This document shows, piece after piece, positions 53,595-62,875 of a DNA stretch of 64,000 nucleotides. Source of the DNA: Pseudomonas wadenswilerensis (GTDB lineage: Bacteria > Pseudomonadota > Gammaproteobacteria > Pseudomonadales > Pseudomonadaceae); the NCBI RefSeq assembly GCF_900497695.1, contig NZ_UIDD01000004.1:62001-126000 (forward strand). Reading direction: 5' to 3'. How positions within the stretch are numbered: position 1 is the stretch's first letter; each line of letters begins with the position of its first letter. The notes below the pieces were generated by a model, which did no database searches, was not told the origin of the DNA, and worked only from the letters and a program-made list of their open reading frames with translations. Both the position numbers and the translations under genes were made by a program.

Positions 53595-54500
53595 ATGCAG
53601 ATCCCGGATATGAACCTGTTGGTCGCCCTCGATGCCCTGCTCGATGAAGGCAGCGTGGTCGGCGCGGCGCGGCGCATGAACCTCAGCCCGGCGGCAATGA
53701 GCCGGACCCTGGGGCGGATCCGCGAGGCCATCGGCGATCCGATCCTGGTTCGCGCCGGCCGCGGCCTGGTGCCGACACCGCGGGCGCTGGCCCTGCACGA
53801 GCAGGTGCGGGCCCTGGTCGAGCAGGCCGGGCTGGTGTTTCGCAGCCGTGAAGAAGTCGACCTGGCGACCCTCGACCGGGCCTTCAACATCCGCACCAAT
53901 GACCTGTTCATCGCCCTGTATGGCGCGCAACTGCTGCAGATGATGCACGAGCAGGCGCCGCATACCGTGCTGCGCTTCGTCCCCGAAAGCGGTGGCGACG
54001 ATGATGCGGTACTGCGCGACGGTGGTACCGACCTGATCGTCAGCTCGACCATCGACCTGGGTCCAGAGATCAAGATGCAGAGCCTGTTCAACACCATCTA
54101 CGTCGGCCTGGCGCGCCACGATCACCCGATCTTCGAGGCCGAGATCACCCCCGAACGCTTTGCCGCCTACCCGCAGATCAGCGTGTCGCGCCGTGGTCGG
54201 GCCAACGGCCCGATCGATGTCGAGCTGGCCAATTACAAGGTGCAGCGGCGGGTGGCGCTGATCACCCCGAGCTTTCATTCGGCGATGTTCTCCCTGCCGG
54301 ACTCTGACCTGCTGCTGCCGATGCCGGCCAACATCCTCAGCAGCGTGACCAAGCTCGGCCTGCCGCTGCGCTCGTTCCACATCCCCTTGCCGATGGAGCG
54401 GGTGACGGTGATGCAGGCCTGGCACCCACGCTTTGACAACGATCCGGCGCACCGCTGGCTGCGCCAGATCCTCAAGGCCTGCTGCAGCGAGCAGCGCTGA
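53595..54500 (+). CDS. LysR family regulator, NodD-like, before the Emr-type operon
   Basis: A 301-residue LysR regulator. The helix-turn-helix is GSVVGAARRMNLSPAAMSRT followed by LGRIREAIGDPILVRAGRGL, the form seen in NodD/NahR/LeuO-type members, and the effector domain begins FNIRTNDLFIALYGAQLLQM. Start at MQIPDMNLLV (53595), with the earlier in-frame ATG-like start (53568) lacking any family match. It precedes an EmrAB-type operon on the same strand, its likely target. Confidence 0.9.
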   Translation: MQIPDMNLLVALDALLDEGSVVGAARRMNLSPAAMSRTLGRIREAIGDPILVRAGRGLVPTPRALALHEQVRALVEQAGLVFRSREEVDLATLDRAFNIRTNDLFIALYGAQLLQMMHEQAPHTVLRFVPESGGDDDAVLRDGGTDLIVSSTIDLGPEIKMQSLFNTIYVGLARHDHPIFEAEITPERFAAYPQISVSRRGRANGPIDVELANYKVQRRVALITPSFHSAMFSLPDSDLLLPMPANILSSVTKLGLPLRSFHIPLPMERVTVMQAWHPRFDNDPAHRWLRQILKACCSEQR

Positions 54501-54610
54501 ACCGGCCGATTGCGTTTGCTGCACTAGTAAACTGCCAATATGTCAGTTTTCGTTAGCATTGACCCTTCATAGACTTCTGCCGGTTCCTTGTCTGTCCGGA
54601 GATGTCTGTC

Positions 54611-56152
54611 ATGAGTTCGCTGATCGCGACTCCCTTACCTGTGCTGCCCCCACCTGCTGCCGCCGCTGCGGCGCCGGCGGCTTTCGGCACGCGCATTCTG
54701 GTCGGCCTGCTCGGGGTGCTGCTGGCGGTGCTGTGCGCCGGCCTCAACGAGATGGTCACCAAGGCCTCGCTGGCCGATATCCGTGGCGGCATGTTCATTG
54801 GCGCCGATGAAGGCGCCTGGCTGATTGCGGTGTATTCGGCGGCGTCGGTCTCGGCCATGGCCTTTTCGCCGTGGCTGGCGGCGACCTTTTCCCTGCGCCG
54901 CTTCACCCTTTGTGCCATCGGCGTGTTTGCCCTGCTCGGCCTGCTGCAGCCCTATGCACCGAACCTGTCCAGCCTGCTCCTGTTGCGCACGTTGCAGGGG
55001 CTGGCGTCGGGGGCGCTGCCACCGATGCTGATGAGCGTCGCCCTGCGCTTTCTGCCACCGGGGATCAAGGTCTACGGCCTGGCCGGTTACGCCCTGACCG
55101 CCACCTTCGGGCCCAACCTGGGCACGCCGCTGGCCGGGCTGTGGACCGAGTATGTCGGCTGGCAGTGGGCGTTCTGGCAGATCATCCTGCCGTCGTTGCT
55201 GGCCATGGCCTGTGTGTCCTGGGGTTTGCCTCAGGACCCGCTGCGCCTTGAGCGCTTCAAGCAGTTCGACTGGCGCGGCCTGCTGCTCGGCCTGCCGGCC
55301 ATTTGCACGCTGGTGATCGGCCTGACCCTGGGTGACCGCATGGGCTGGTTCGACTCGACGCTGATCTGCTGGCTGCTCGGTGGCGGCCTGGTACTGCTGG
55401 TGCTGTTCCTGTGCAACGAGTGGTCCGAGCCGCTGCCGTTCTTCAAGCTGCAGATGCTCAAGGTGCGCAACCTGACCCACGCCCTGGTGACCCTGTTCGG
55501 CGTGCTGATCGTGTTGACTGCGGTGATCATCATCCCCTCCAGCTACCTCGCGCAGATCCAGGGTTACCGCCCGGCGCAGACCGGCCCGCTGATGCTGCTG
55601 GTGGCCTTGCCGCAATTGTTGGCGCTGCCGCTGGTAGCGGCGCTGTGCAACATCCGCGCGGTGGATTGCCGCTGGGTGTTGGCGACGGGGCTGGGCATGC
55701 TGTCGTTGTCTTGCGCGCTGGGCACCCAGCTCACCAGCGTGTGGATTCGCGACAACTTCTACCTGCTGCAACTGCTGCACATCTTTGGCCAGCCGATGTC
55801 GGTGATCCCTTTGCTGATGCTGGCCACCGGCGGCATGACCCCGCAGGACGGGCCGTTCGCCTCGGCCTGGTTCAACACGGTCAAGGGCCTGGCCTCGGTG
55901 GTCGCCGCCGGGCTGATCGAGGCGCTGACTACCGTGCGCCGGCATTTTCATTCCAACGCGCTGGTTGACAGCCTGGGCAATTCGCCGCTGGCCGACAGCA
56001 GCGCGCCGGGCCTGGCCAGGCGCATCCACGAACAAGCCCTGGTGCTGACCTCGGCCGACCTCTACCTGTGCATGGCGCTGCTGGCCGCGGCGCTGATTGT
56101 GCTGATTCCTTTTGTGCCTACCCGGATCTACCCACCGCGTGCGGTGGCCTAG
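54611..56152 (+). CDS. MFS drug exporter, DHA2 family (EmrB-like)
   Basis: A 513-residue inner-membrane antiporter with about fourteen helices. Motif A-like and motif C-like pieces are seen (ADEGAWLIAVYSAASVSAMA, LPPMLMSVALRFLPPGIKVY, GPNLGTPLAGLWTEYVGWQW). I chose the ATG at 54611 because ggag lies nine bases upstream; the ATG at 54602 is too close to it. Works with the adaptor and outer-membrane factor that follow. Confidence 0.9.
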   Translation: MSSLIATPLPVLPPPAAAAAAPAAFGTRILVGLLGVLLAVLCAGLNEMVTKASLADIRGGMFIGADEGAWLIAVYSAASVSAMAFSPWLAATFSLRRFTLCAIGVFALLGLLQPYAPNLSSLLLLRTLQGLASGALPPMLMSVALRFLPPGIKVYGLAGYALTATFGPNLGTPLAGLWTEYVGWQWAFWQIILPSLLAMACVSWGLPQDPLRLERFKQFDWRGLLLGLPAICTLVIGLTLGDRMGWFDSTLICWLLGGGLVLLVLFLCNEWSEPLPFFKLQMLKVRNLTHALVTLFGVLIVLTAVIIIPSSYLAQIQGYRPAQTGPLMLLVALPQLLALPLVAALCNIRAVDCRWVLATGLGMLSLSCALGTQLTSVWIRDNFYLLQLLHIFGQPMSVIPLLMLATGGMTPQDGPFASAWFNTVKGLASVVAAGLIEALTTVRRHFHSNALVDSLGNSPLADSSAPGLARRIHEQALVLTSADLYLCMALLAAALIVLIPFVPTRIYPPRAVA

Positions 56153-56175
56153 GTTTGCGGACTTGAGAGAAAGAC

Positions 56176-57246
56176 ATGACCACTACAACAAACCATAAAA
56201 AAACCGCCTTGCTCGTCGCCGCCCTGGTCGTTGCCGGGCTGGCGGGCGTGCTCGGCCCGATGCTGCTGGGCCACGACAGCGAGCAGAGCACCAACGACGC
56301 TTATGTGTCTGCCGACTACACGGTGATCGCGCCCAAGGTGGCCGGATTCATCAAACAGGTACTGGTGGAAGACAACCAGCAGGTCAAGGCCGGCCAGTTG
56401 CTGGCGCTGATCGATGACCGTGACTACCAGGCCGCGCTGGCGGCGGCCCAGGCGCAACTGCTGGTATCCACCGCGCAAAGCCACAATGCCCGGGCGACCC
56501 TCGAACGTCAGGTTTCACTGATTGATCAGGCTCAGGCCGCAGTCAGCGCCGATCAGGCCGAGCTGGCCTTTGCCAACCACGAACTGACCCGTCACAGCCG
56601 CCTGGCCGAGCAGGGCGCCGGTACCGTGCAGAACGCCCAGCAGGCGCGCAGCCGGGTCGATCAGGCACGGGCGCGGCTGGCCAACTCACAGGCCGCGCTG
56701 GCCGCGGCGCGCAAGCAGGTGGACATTCTCAGCGCTCAGGTCGACAGTGCCGCAGGTGGCCTCAAGCATGCCCAGGCAAGCCTGGATCGGGCGCAACTGG
56801 ACCTGTCCTACACCCGCATCGTCGCGCCCATCGACGGCATGGTCGGCGAGCGTGCGCTGCGCGTCGGAGCCTACGTCAATCCGGGTGCACGCTTGCTGTC
56901 GGTGGTACCGCTGGAGCACGCCTATGTGGTCGGCAACTTCCAGGAAACCCAGCTGACCCACGTGCAGCCCGGGCAGCCGGTGCAAATCCGTGTGGATACC
57001 TTCGCCGATGAATACCTGCACGGGCGGGTCGAAAGTATCGCCCCGGCGACCGGCGTCACCTTCGCTGCGGTCAAACCGGACAACGCCACCGGCAACTTCA
57101 CCAAGGTGGTGCAGCGCATTCCGGTCAAGATTGTCTTCGACGCCAACCAGCCATTGCTGGAGCGCCTGCGGGTCGGCATGTCGGTCGTGGCGAAGATCGA
57201 CACTGGCGCGACCCTGGCTACCGGTGAAGAGGTCAGCGCCCGATGA
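56176..57246 (+). CDS. EmrA-like membrane-fusion adaptor
   Basis: A 356-residue HlyD-family adaptor: basic N-terminus and one membrane helix (TALLVAALVVAGLAGVLGP-like), then NDAYVSADYTVIAPKVAGFI, a long coiled coil (NARATLERQVSLIDQAQAAV to about 200) and LDLSYTRIVAPIDGMVGERA. The long hairpin fits partners of MFS pumps. It overlaps the next gene by four bases. Confidence 0.93.
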   Translation: MTTTTNHKKTALLVAALVVAGLAGVLGPMLLGHDSEQSTNDAYVSADYTVIAPKVAGFIKQVLVEDNQQVKAGQLLALIDDRDYQAALAAAQAQLLVSTAQSHNARATLERQVSLIDQAQAAVSADQAELAFANHELTRHSRLAEQGAGTVQNAQQARSRVDQARARLANSQAALAAARKQVDILSAQVDSAAGGLKHAQASLDRAQLDLSYTRIVAPIDGMVGERALRVGAYVNPGARLLSVVPLEHAYVVGNFQETQLTHVQPGQPVQIRVDTFADEYLHGRVESIAPATGVTFAAVKPDNATGNFTKVVQRIPVKIVFDANQPLLERLRVGMSVVAKIDTGATLATGEEVSAR

Positions 57247-58697
57247 AACCTGCGTTCGCCTTTTGCCCGTTGTTGCTGAGCCTGTTGGCCGGCTGCACCC
57301 TGGGCCCGGATTTCAACAAGCCTGACAGTCATGCCCCCGCCAGTTGGGCAGCGCTGCAGGAAACGCCCGCCGCCAGCCAGGCCCAGGCCGACCCGTTGGA
57401 GCAACGCTGGTGGGAAAGCTTTCACGACCCCAAGCTCAGCGCCCTGATCGAGCGCGCCAGCCAGCGCAACCTCGACCTGCAGATCGCCAGTGCGCGCTTG
57501 CTGCAAAGCCGTGCGCTACGCATGAGCATCGCTTCCGAGCAGACCCCATCGGTTGACCTGGGCGGTGGTTACAGCCGTGCGCGCAACAGTGCCGAAGGCC
57601 TCAATGACCCGTCCGGCAACAGCGGCAAGTCGGCCTTCAACCTCTGGCAGGGCGACTTTACCGCCAGTTGGGAACTCGACCTCTGGGGCCGCGTGCGCCG
57701 CCAGGTCGAAGCCGCCGATGCGGTGGTCGAAGTGGCCGAGAATGACCGTCGTGGTGTGCTGTTGTCGCTGCTGGCCGAGACCGCTGGCAACTACATCCAG
57801 TTGCGCGCCGTGCAGAGCAACCTGGTTGTTACCCGGGAAAACCTCGAGGTCTCCCGGCACAGCCTGCGCCTGTCGCAGATGCGCTTGCGCGACGGTGTCG
57901 CCACCGCCCTCGATGTGGCTCAGGCCAGTGCCCAGGTCGCCTCGATCGAGGCACGCCTGCCAACCCTGGAAGAGCGCCAGGCGCAACTGATCAACGCCTT
58001 GGGCCTGCTGCTGGCTGAGCCGCCGCGCAGCTTGCAGGCCGAGCTGCTGGAACCTGCGGCGATGCCGACGCCACAGCAACGCTTTGCCATCGGCGTGCCG
58101 TCGGAGCTGGCCGAGCGCCGCCCGGATATTCTCCAGGCCGCGGCACAATTGCATGCCGCCACCGCCAGCATCGGTGTGGCCAAGGCCGACTTTTATCCAA
58201 GCATCCGTCTGTCGGGCAATGTTGGTTTTCAGTCGATGCAGTTGTCTGATTTCGGAAGCTGGGATTCACGCCGGTTTGCAATCGGCCCGCAGTTGAGCCT
58301 GCCGATTTTCGAAGGCGGGCGCTTGCGCGGAGTGCTCAAGTTGCGCGAAGCCCAGCAGCAGGAAGCCGCCTTGCGCTACCAGCAGGTGGTGCTGCGCGCC
58401 TGGCACGAAATCGACGATGTGCTACGCCTGTACAACGCCAGCCAGTTGCGCCGCGACCTGCTTGAAGAGGCCGTGCGGCAGAACCGCATCGCCCTGCAGA
58501 CCGCGCAGCAGCAATACGTCGAGGGCGCCGTGGACTTTCTCAATGTGCTCAGCGTGCAGGGCGCCTTGCTGGCCAGCCAGGAGCAGTGGGTCGAAAGCTC
58601 GGCGGCGGTGTCCCAGGCTCTGGTCGGTTTGTACAAGTCGCTGGGGGGCGGATGGCAGCCGTTCAGTGCGCCGTTGCAGACCGCCGCACAGGGCTGA
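57243..58697 (+). CDS. Outer-membrane efflux factor, NodT family lipoprotein
   Basis: A 484-residue outer-membrane lipoprotein channel. The signal ends in LLAGC (Cys about 19), followed by TLGPDFNKPD, then two OEP repeats (WWESFHDPKLSALIERASQR, ASWELDLWGRVRRQVEAADA, LAERRPDILQAAAQLHAATA). It completes the tripartite pump with the two genes before it. A second, distinct outer-membrane factor is encoded 8 kb away at 48195. Confidence 0.94.
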   Translation: MKPAFAFCPLLLSLLAGCTLGPDFNKPDSHAPASWAALQETPAASQAQADPLEQRWWESFHDPKLSALIERASQRNLDLQIASARLLQSRALRMSIASEQTPSVDLGGGYSRARNSAEGLNDPSGNSGKSAFNLWQGDFTASWELDLWGRVRRQVEAADAVVEVAENDRRGVLLSLLAETAGNYIQLRAVQSNLVVTRENLEVSRHSLRLSQMRLRDGVATALDVAQASAQVASIEARLPTLEERQAQLINALGLLLAEPPRSLQAELLEPAAMPTPQQRFAIGVPSELAERRPDILQAAAQLHAATASIGVAKADFYPSIRLSGNVGFQSMQLSDFGSWDSRRFAIGPQLSLPIFEGGRLRGVLKLREAQQQEAALRYQQVVLRAWHEIDDVLRLYNASQLRRDLLEEAVRQNRIALQTAQQQYVEGAVDFLNVLSVQGALLASQEQWVESSAAVSQALVGLYKSLGGGWQPFSAPLQTAAQG

Positions 58698-58733
58698 TCT
58701 GTCAGTTTTTTCATCCAGCGTAAGGACACAGGT

Positions 58734-59528
58734 ATGAACATTTCATTGCATGGCAAGCGCGCGATTGTCAGTGGCTCCACCGCCGGTATCGGTTTGGCGA
58801 TTGCCATAGGCCTGGCCGAGTCGGGTGCCGACGTGGTGATCAATGGCCGTAGCCAGGAACGGGTCGATCAGGCCCTGGAGCACATTCGCCTGAAGCTGCC
58901 CGGCGCTCGCGTCTCGGGGCTTGCCGCGGACCTGGGCTGTGCCGAAGGCGCCGCCCGGCTGTTTGCCGAAGTGCCGCAGACCGACATCCTGGTCAACAAC
59001 CTCGGCATCTTCGAGCCCAAGGGCTTTTTCGAGCTGACCGATGAAGACTGGCAGCTGTTTTTCGAGGTCAACGTCATGAGCGCGGTGCGCCTGGCGCGGC
59101 ATTACGCACCGGGCATGGCCGAGCGTGGCTGGGGCCGGGTGCTGTTCCTGTCCAGTGAATCGGCCTTGCAGATTCCGGTGGAGATGGTCCATTACGGCAC
59201 CACCAAGACCGCACTGCTGGCAGTGTCCCGCGGCCTGGCGGAAACCCTCGCCGGCACCGGCGTCACGGTCAATGCCGTGCTGCCCGGGCCGACCCGCTCC
59301 GAAGGAGTCGGCGGCTTCTTCGCCAAGATGGCCGAGGAGCAGGGTGTGCCGGTGGAGCAACTGGAGGCCGGCTTCATTGCCGAACACCGTCCCAGTTCGA
59401 TCATCCAGCGCCTGGCTTCGGTAGAAGAAGTGGCCAACCTGGTGATCTACCTGGCCTCGCGCCAGGCCAGCGCCACCACTGGCGCGGCCATGCGCGTCGA
59501 TGGTGGCGTGGTGCGTTCAATCGCCTAG
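58734..59528 (+). CDS. Short-chain dehydrogenase/reductase
   Basis: A 264-residue NAD(P)-dependent SDR: cofactor loop GSTAGIG, NNLG at the end of beta-4, catalytic Ser in LFLSSESAL and YGTTK (Tyr/Lys). Substrate unknown. It starts 36 bases after the efflux outer-membrane factor and has its own aagga site, so it is probably in the same transcript and may modify the exported compound. It overlaps a convergent second SDR gene by four bases. Confidence 0.9.
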   Translation: MNISLHGKRAIVSGSTAGIGLAIAIGLAESGADVVINGRSQERVDQALEHIRLKLPGARVSGLAADLGCAEGAARLFAEVPQTDILVNNLGIFEPKGFFELTDEDWQLFFEVNVMSAVRLARHYAPGMAERGWGRVLFLSSESALQIPVEMVHYGTTKTALLAVSRGLAETLAGTGVTVNAVLPGPTRSEGVGGFFAKMAEEQGVPVEQLEAGFIAEHRPSSIIQRLASVEEVANLVIYLASRQASATTGAAMRVDGGVVRSIA

Positions 59529-60349
59529 AGCGCGCGGTCCAGGCCGAAGCGTTTTTTCAGCACCCGTTGCAGCAAGCCCTGGGGCAGCCAGGCTTGCAGC
59601 AGCGGCAAGGCGCGGCTGCCGTTGCCCAGGCGCACCAGTGCCGCGGGCTCTGGCTGCTGCACGGCCTTGAGTACGCCCCGGGCGAAGTCGGCGGCCGGGG
59701 TCGGCTTGTCCTGGGAGGCGCGGGCGCGGGCACGGATGCCTTCGCGCAGCGGCCACCAGGGCGAGTGTTCTTCGATCAATTGCTCAGCTTCGCGCCCGGC
59801 GTTGCTGGCGAACTGCGAGGCAATCGCCCCGGGTTGCACTTCCATCACGCGCACACCAAACGGCGCCACTTCCAGGCGCAACGCTTCGCTCAGGGCGTGC
59901 ACCGCAGCCTTGGAGGCGCAGTAGGCACCGGCGAACGGCGTGACCAGGACCCCGGAGACACTGCCGATATTCACCACCAGGCCTTTGTTCTGACGCAAGG
60001 CCGGGAACAGTGCGCGGGTGACACCGACCACGGCAAACACATTGGTCTCGAACTGCCGTCGCATGGCCTCGACCCCGCCATCGAGCAGGGGGCCCATGGC
60101 GCCGTAGCCGGCGTTGTTGATCAGCACATCGAGGCCCTGGCCGCGTTGTTCCAGTTCGCTTGCCAATTGGCTCAATGCCGCTGGGTCATTGACGTCCAGC
60201 TGGCGGGCATTGAAGCCGTTGGCGGCCAGGCGCTGGACGTCCTCGGCCTTGCGCGCCGTGGCCCAGACCTCGAAGCCGGCGTTCTTGAAGGCCTCGGCCA
60301 AAGCCAGACCGATACCGCTGGAGCAACCGGTGATCAACACGCTGGGCAT
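59525..60349 (-). CDS. Short-chain dehydrogenase/reductase
   Basis: A 274-residue classical SDR: MPSVLITGCSSGIGLALAEA with the GxxxGIG loop, NNAGYGAMG, catalytic Ser in NIGSVSGVL and YCASK. It resembles the 17-beta-hydroxysteroid/retinol-dehydrogenase-like bacterial SDRs annotated simply as oxidoreductases. Follows the thioredoxin-like gene at 60362 by 12 bases on the same strand, so the two are probably one operon. Confidence 0.92.
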   Translation of the reverse strand: MPSVLITGCSSGIGLALAEAFKNAGFEVWATARKAEDVQRLAANGFNARQLDVNDPAALSQLASELEQRGQGLDVLINNAGYGAMGPLLDGGVEAMRRQFETNVFAVVGVTRALFPALRQNKGLVVNIGSVSGVLVTPFAGAYCASKAAVHALSEALRLEVAPFGVRVMEVQPGAIASQFASNAGREAEQLIEEHSPWWPLREGIRARARASQDKPTPAADFARGVLKAVQQPEPAALVRLGNGSRALPLLQAWLPQGLLQRVLKKRFGLDRAL

Positions 60350-60361
60350 GAGCTGCTGTCC

Positions 60362-60736
60362 TTAAGCAGGGGGAGTCGCCACGAATACTACGTCAGGAAA
60401 CCGCTGCACCAGTGTTTTTTTCAGCGGCTCGGCACTGGGGCCGAGAAACCGGCGGGGTGTGCCAGGAAGGTCATACAGCAGGTAGGTCGGTACGTGTTTG
60501 ACTTCCCTGTCCAGTCGCAGCGCACTGAAGGCGCTGAAGGGAATCTGGTAGAAGTCGACCTTGTCTCGATAACCTTCATCGGCCAGCGCGCTGAACTGCG
60601 CCTTGGCGCCTGCGCAGGCCGGGCAGGTATCGGAAAAAACCAGAATGGCCACTGGCCGATCCAGCTGCGTGTTGCCCTGGATACGTTCGACAAGCGCCTT
60701 GAACTCGGCCTGAACCGCTGTTGAGGTGTCCGCCAT
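60362..60736 (-). CDS. Thioredoxin-like protein with CPAC motif
   Basis: A 124-residue thioredoxin-fold protein. The redox pair is CPAC in VFSDTCPACAGAKAQF, and the cis-proline is in KHVPTYLLYD. It lacks a signal peptide, so acts in the cytoplasm. Its non-classical CPAC site and missing C-terminal features separate it from TrxA. Co-directional and 12 bases before an SDR gene. Confidence 0.8.
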   Translation of the reverse strand: MADTSTAVQAEFKALVERIQGNTQLDRPVAILVFSDTCPACAGAKAQFSALADEGYRDKVDFYQIPFSAFSALRLDREVKHVPTYLLYDLPGTPRRFLGPSAEPLKKTLVQRFPDVVFVATPPA

Positions 60737-60819
60737 GGTCCCGCTCCCGACGCTGGAAATGTGAGTGTCTATTCAACACGGCTTCGGGGTGTAGGTAACC
60801 TGGCAAAAATATCAGGTGC

Positions 60820-61284
60820 TCAGTCGGCGAAACTGCCTTGCAGGTGCTCGGCGCGGTAGTCGACGCTCTGTGGCCGGTAGCCGGAACGCAGCGGCGGCAA
60901 TGGCAGGCACTCCTGCCAGCTGGCGCCGGGTTGCAGCTCGCCCGGGCCGCGGTAGCGCGGGGCGGCATAGGTGTTTTCGGCAAGGTTGACGGTATCGCCG
61001 GGGGCATAGGCTGCTACTCGCCAGCGCAGCTCCACTAATGGCACCGAGTTGCCGTTGTTGATGTGGACTTGCAGCGGGCGATCGGCCGGGCATTGCTCCG
61101 GGGCGTAGGTCAGGCGCAGTTCCAGGCGGGCCAGCTGGTTGGCTTCGCGATTGTCCAGCCACACCACCCACAACGCCACCAGCCCCAGGCCGAACAGCGC
61201 TGCCAGGGAAATCGGCAGGGCCTTGGCCGGGTAGCGCAGCAGCAGGACCAGCCAGGTAAGGATGAGCAGGGCGCCGATGAACAT
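60820..61284 (-). CDS. Membrane-anchored protein of unknown function
   Basis: A 154-residue protein. Two hydrophobic helices at the N-terminus (FIGALLILTWLVLLLRYPAK, LPISLAALFGLGLVALWVVW) are followed by a periplasmic beta-rich domain (LELRLTYAPEQCPADRPLQV, VELRWRVAAYAPGDTVNLAE) with two cysteines about 60 residues apart. Related Pseudomonas proteins carry the uninformative label multidrug transporter; I see no transporter fold. aagg lies upstream of the ATG. No operon partner evident. Confidence 0.7.
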   Translation of the reverse strand: MFIGALLILTWLVLLLRYPAKALPISLAALFGLGLVALWVVWLDNREANQLARLELRLTYAPEQCPADRPLQVHINNGNSVPLVELRWRVAAYAPGDTVNLAENTYAAPRYRGPGELQPGASWQECLPLPPLRSGYRPQSVDYRAEHLQGSFAD

Positions 61285-61329
61285 GGAGCGAACCTTGTGT
61301 GCGGGTATTCTTTCATCCTAACCAAAAAG

Positions 61330-61387
61330 CATCGCGGGGCAAGCCCGCTCCCACAATGTGTAGGAGCGGGCTTGCCCCGCGATTGGG
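61330..61387. repeat. Inverted REP pair downstream of algA
   Basis: catcgcggggcaagcccgct and gtaggagcgggcttgccccg face each other with about 12 bases between, directly after the algA stop. It may stabilise the 3' end of the long alginate transcript. Confidence 0.88.
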
Positions 61388-61390
61388 GTT

Positions 61391-62842
61391 TTACTGCGCG
61401 ATGGTCTTGATCGAAATCCCGCGCTCGATCGGTGTCGAGCGCCCGTAGACATCTTCAAAGCGCTCGATATCGTCTTCGCCCAGGTAGCTGCCCGACTGCA
61501 CTTCGATGATCTCCAGCGGGATCTTGCCCGGGTTGCGCAGGCGGTGCACCGAGGCGATCGGGATGTAGGTGGATTGGTTCTCGGTGAGCAGGAACACGTT
61601 CTCGTCGCAGGTCACCTCGGCGGTGCCGGACACCACGATCCAGTGCTCGGCGCGGTGGTGGTGCATCTGCAGCGACAGGCTGGCGCCGGGCTTGACGGTG
61701 ATGTGCTTGACCTGGAAACGCCCGCCCATGTCCACCGAGTCGTACGAGCCCCACGGCCGGTAGACCTCGCAGTGGGTCTGGGTTTCGCTGCGGCCCTGTT
61801 CGTTGAGGGTGTTGACCAGTTGCTTGACGCCCTGAACCTTGTCCTTGTGGGCAATCATCATGGCGTCCTTGGTCTCGACCACGACGATGTTCTCCAGGCC
61901 GATCACCGACACCAGCTTGCCGTTGCCGTGGATCATGCAGTTGTGGCTGTCCTGGACCACCACATCACCCTTGGTCACGTTGCCGTTGTGGTCTTTTTCA
62001 TGCACGTCCCACAGCGACGACCAGCAACCGACATCGCTCCAGCCCGCCGACAGCGGTACCACGCAGGCGCGCTGGGTCTTCTCCATTACGGCGTAGTCGA
62101 TGGAATTGTCCGGGCAGCAGGCGAAGGTGGCTTCGTCGATGCTCAGGTTGTCGCCGTCTTCCGCGCTGCGCTCCAGGGTCAGCAGGCAGGTGTCGTAGAT
62201 GTCGGCATCGTGCTTTTTCAGCTCTTCGAGGAAGCGGCTGGCGCGGAACAGGAACATGCCGCTGTTCCAGAAGTAGCCACCCGCCCGCACGAACTCGGTC
62301 GCGCGTTTTTCGTCCGGCTTCTCGACAAACTGCGCCACCCGGCTGACGCCTTCGGGCAGCAGTACGTCCTGGCTCGACTTGATGTAGCCGTAGCCGGTTT
62401 CCGGCTTGGTCGCCGGGACTCCGAACAGCACCATCTCGCCGCGCTCGGCGGCCACGGTGGCCAGGGCCAGGGCCCGCTGCAGGGCTTTCTGGTCGTTGAT
62501 CACATGGTCGGCCGGGAGCACCAGCATCAGCTCGTCACGGCCTTCGTTGACCAGTTTCATCGCGGTCAGCGCCACTGCTGGCGCGGTGTTGCGGCCGAAG
62601 GGCTCCATGAGGATGCCCTGGGTTTCGAGTTTCAGGCTTTGCAGCTGCTCGCTGACGATGAACTTGTGGTCCTTGTTGCAGACCACGATGGGGGCGTCCA
62701 TGCCGTCGAACACCAGGCGCGAGAGGGTCTGCTGGAACAGGGTGTGTTCGCCGGTCAGGGCCAGGAACTGCTTGGGGAATTGCTTGCGCGACAGGGGCCA
62801 CAGACGCGAGCCGCTACCACCGGACAGAATGACTGGAATCAT
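61391..62842 (-). CDS. algA: Mannose-6-phosphate isomerase / GDP-mannose pyrophosphorylase
   Basis: A 483-residue bifunctional enzyme supplying GDP-mannose for alginate. The N-terminal nucleotidyltransferase has GGSGSRLWPLSRKQFPKQFL and FVEKPDEKRA; the C-terminal cupin isomerase has SLQMHHHRAEHWIVVSGTAE (zinc ligands) and VHRLRNPGKIPLEIIEVQSG. It could also serve another polysaccharide, but placement behind algJ-algF identifies it as algA, the last gene of the alginate operon. Confidence 0.95.
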   Translation of the reverse strand: MIPVILSGGSGSRLWPLSRKQFPKQFLALTGEHTLFQQTLSRLVFDGMDAPIVVCNKDHKFIVSEQLQSLKLETQGILMEPFGRNTAPAVALTAMKLVNEGRDELMLVLPADHVINDQKALQRALALATVAAERGEMVLFGVPATKPETGYGYIKSSQDVLLPEGVSRVAQFVEKPDEKRATEFVRAGGYFWNSGMFLFRASRFLEELKKHDADIYDTCLLTLERSAEDGDNLSIDEATFACCPDNSIDYAVMEKTQRACVVPLSAGWSDVGCWSSLWDVHEKDHNGNVTKGDVVVQDSHNCMIHGNGKLVSVIGLENIVVVETKDAMMIAHKDKVQGVKQLVNTLNEQGRSETQTHCEVYRPWGSYDSVDMGGRFQVKHITVKPGASLSLQMHHHRAEHWIVVSGTAEVTCDENVFLLTENQSTYIPIASVHRLRNPGKIPLEIIEVQSGSYLGEDDIERFEDVYGRSTPIERGISIKTIAQ

Positions 62843-62875
62843 GGGTGTTCTCCAAAAATAGAAATAGGCAGGTGG

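Noticed and set aside
52980..54524. UspA fused to a 360-residue N-terminal extension
   Set aside because: The extension is the antisense of the LysR gene at 53595; the true UspA begins MLSPVLIAIDG at 53432.
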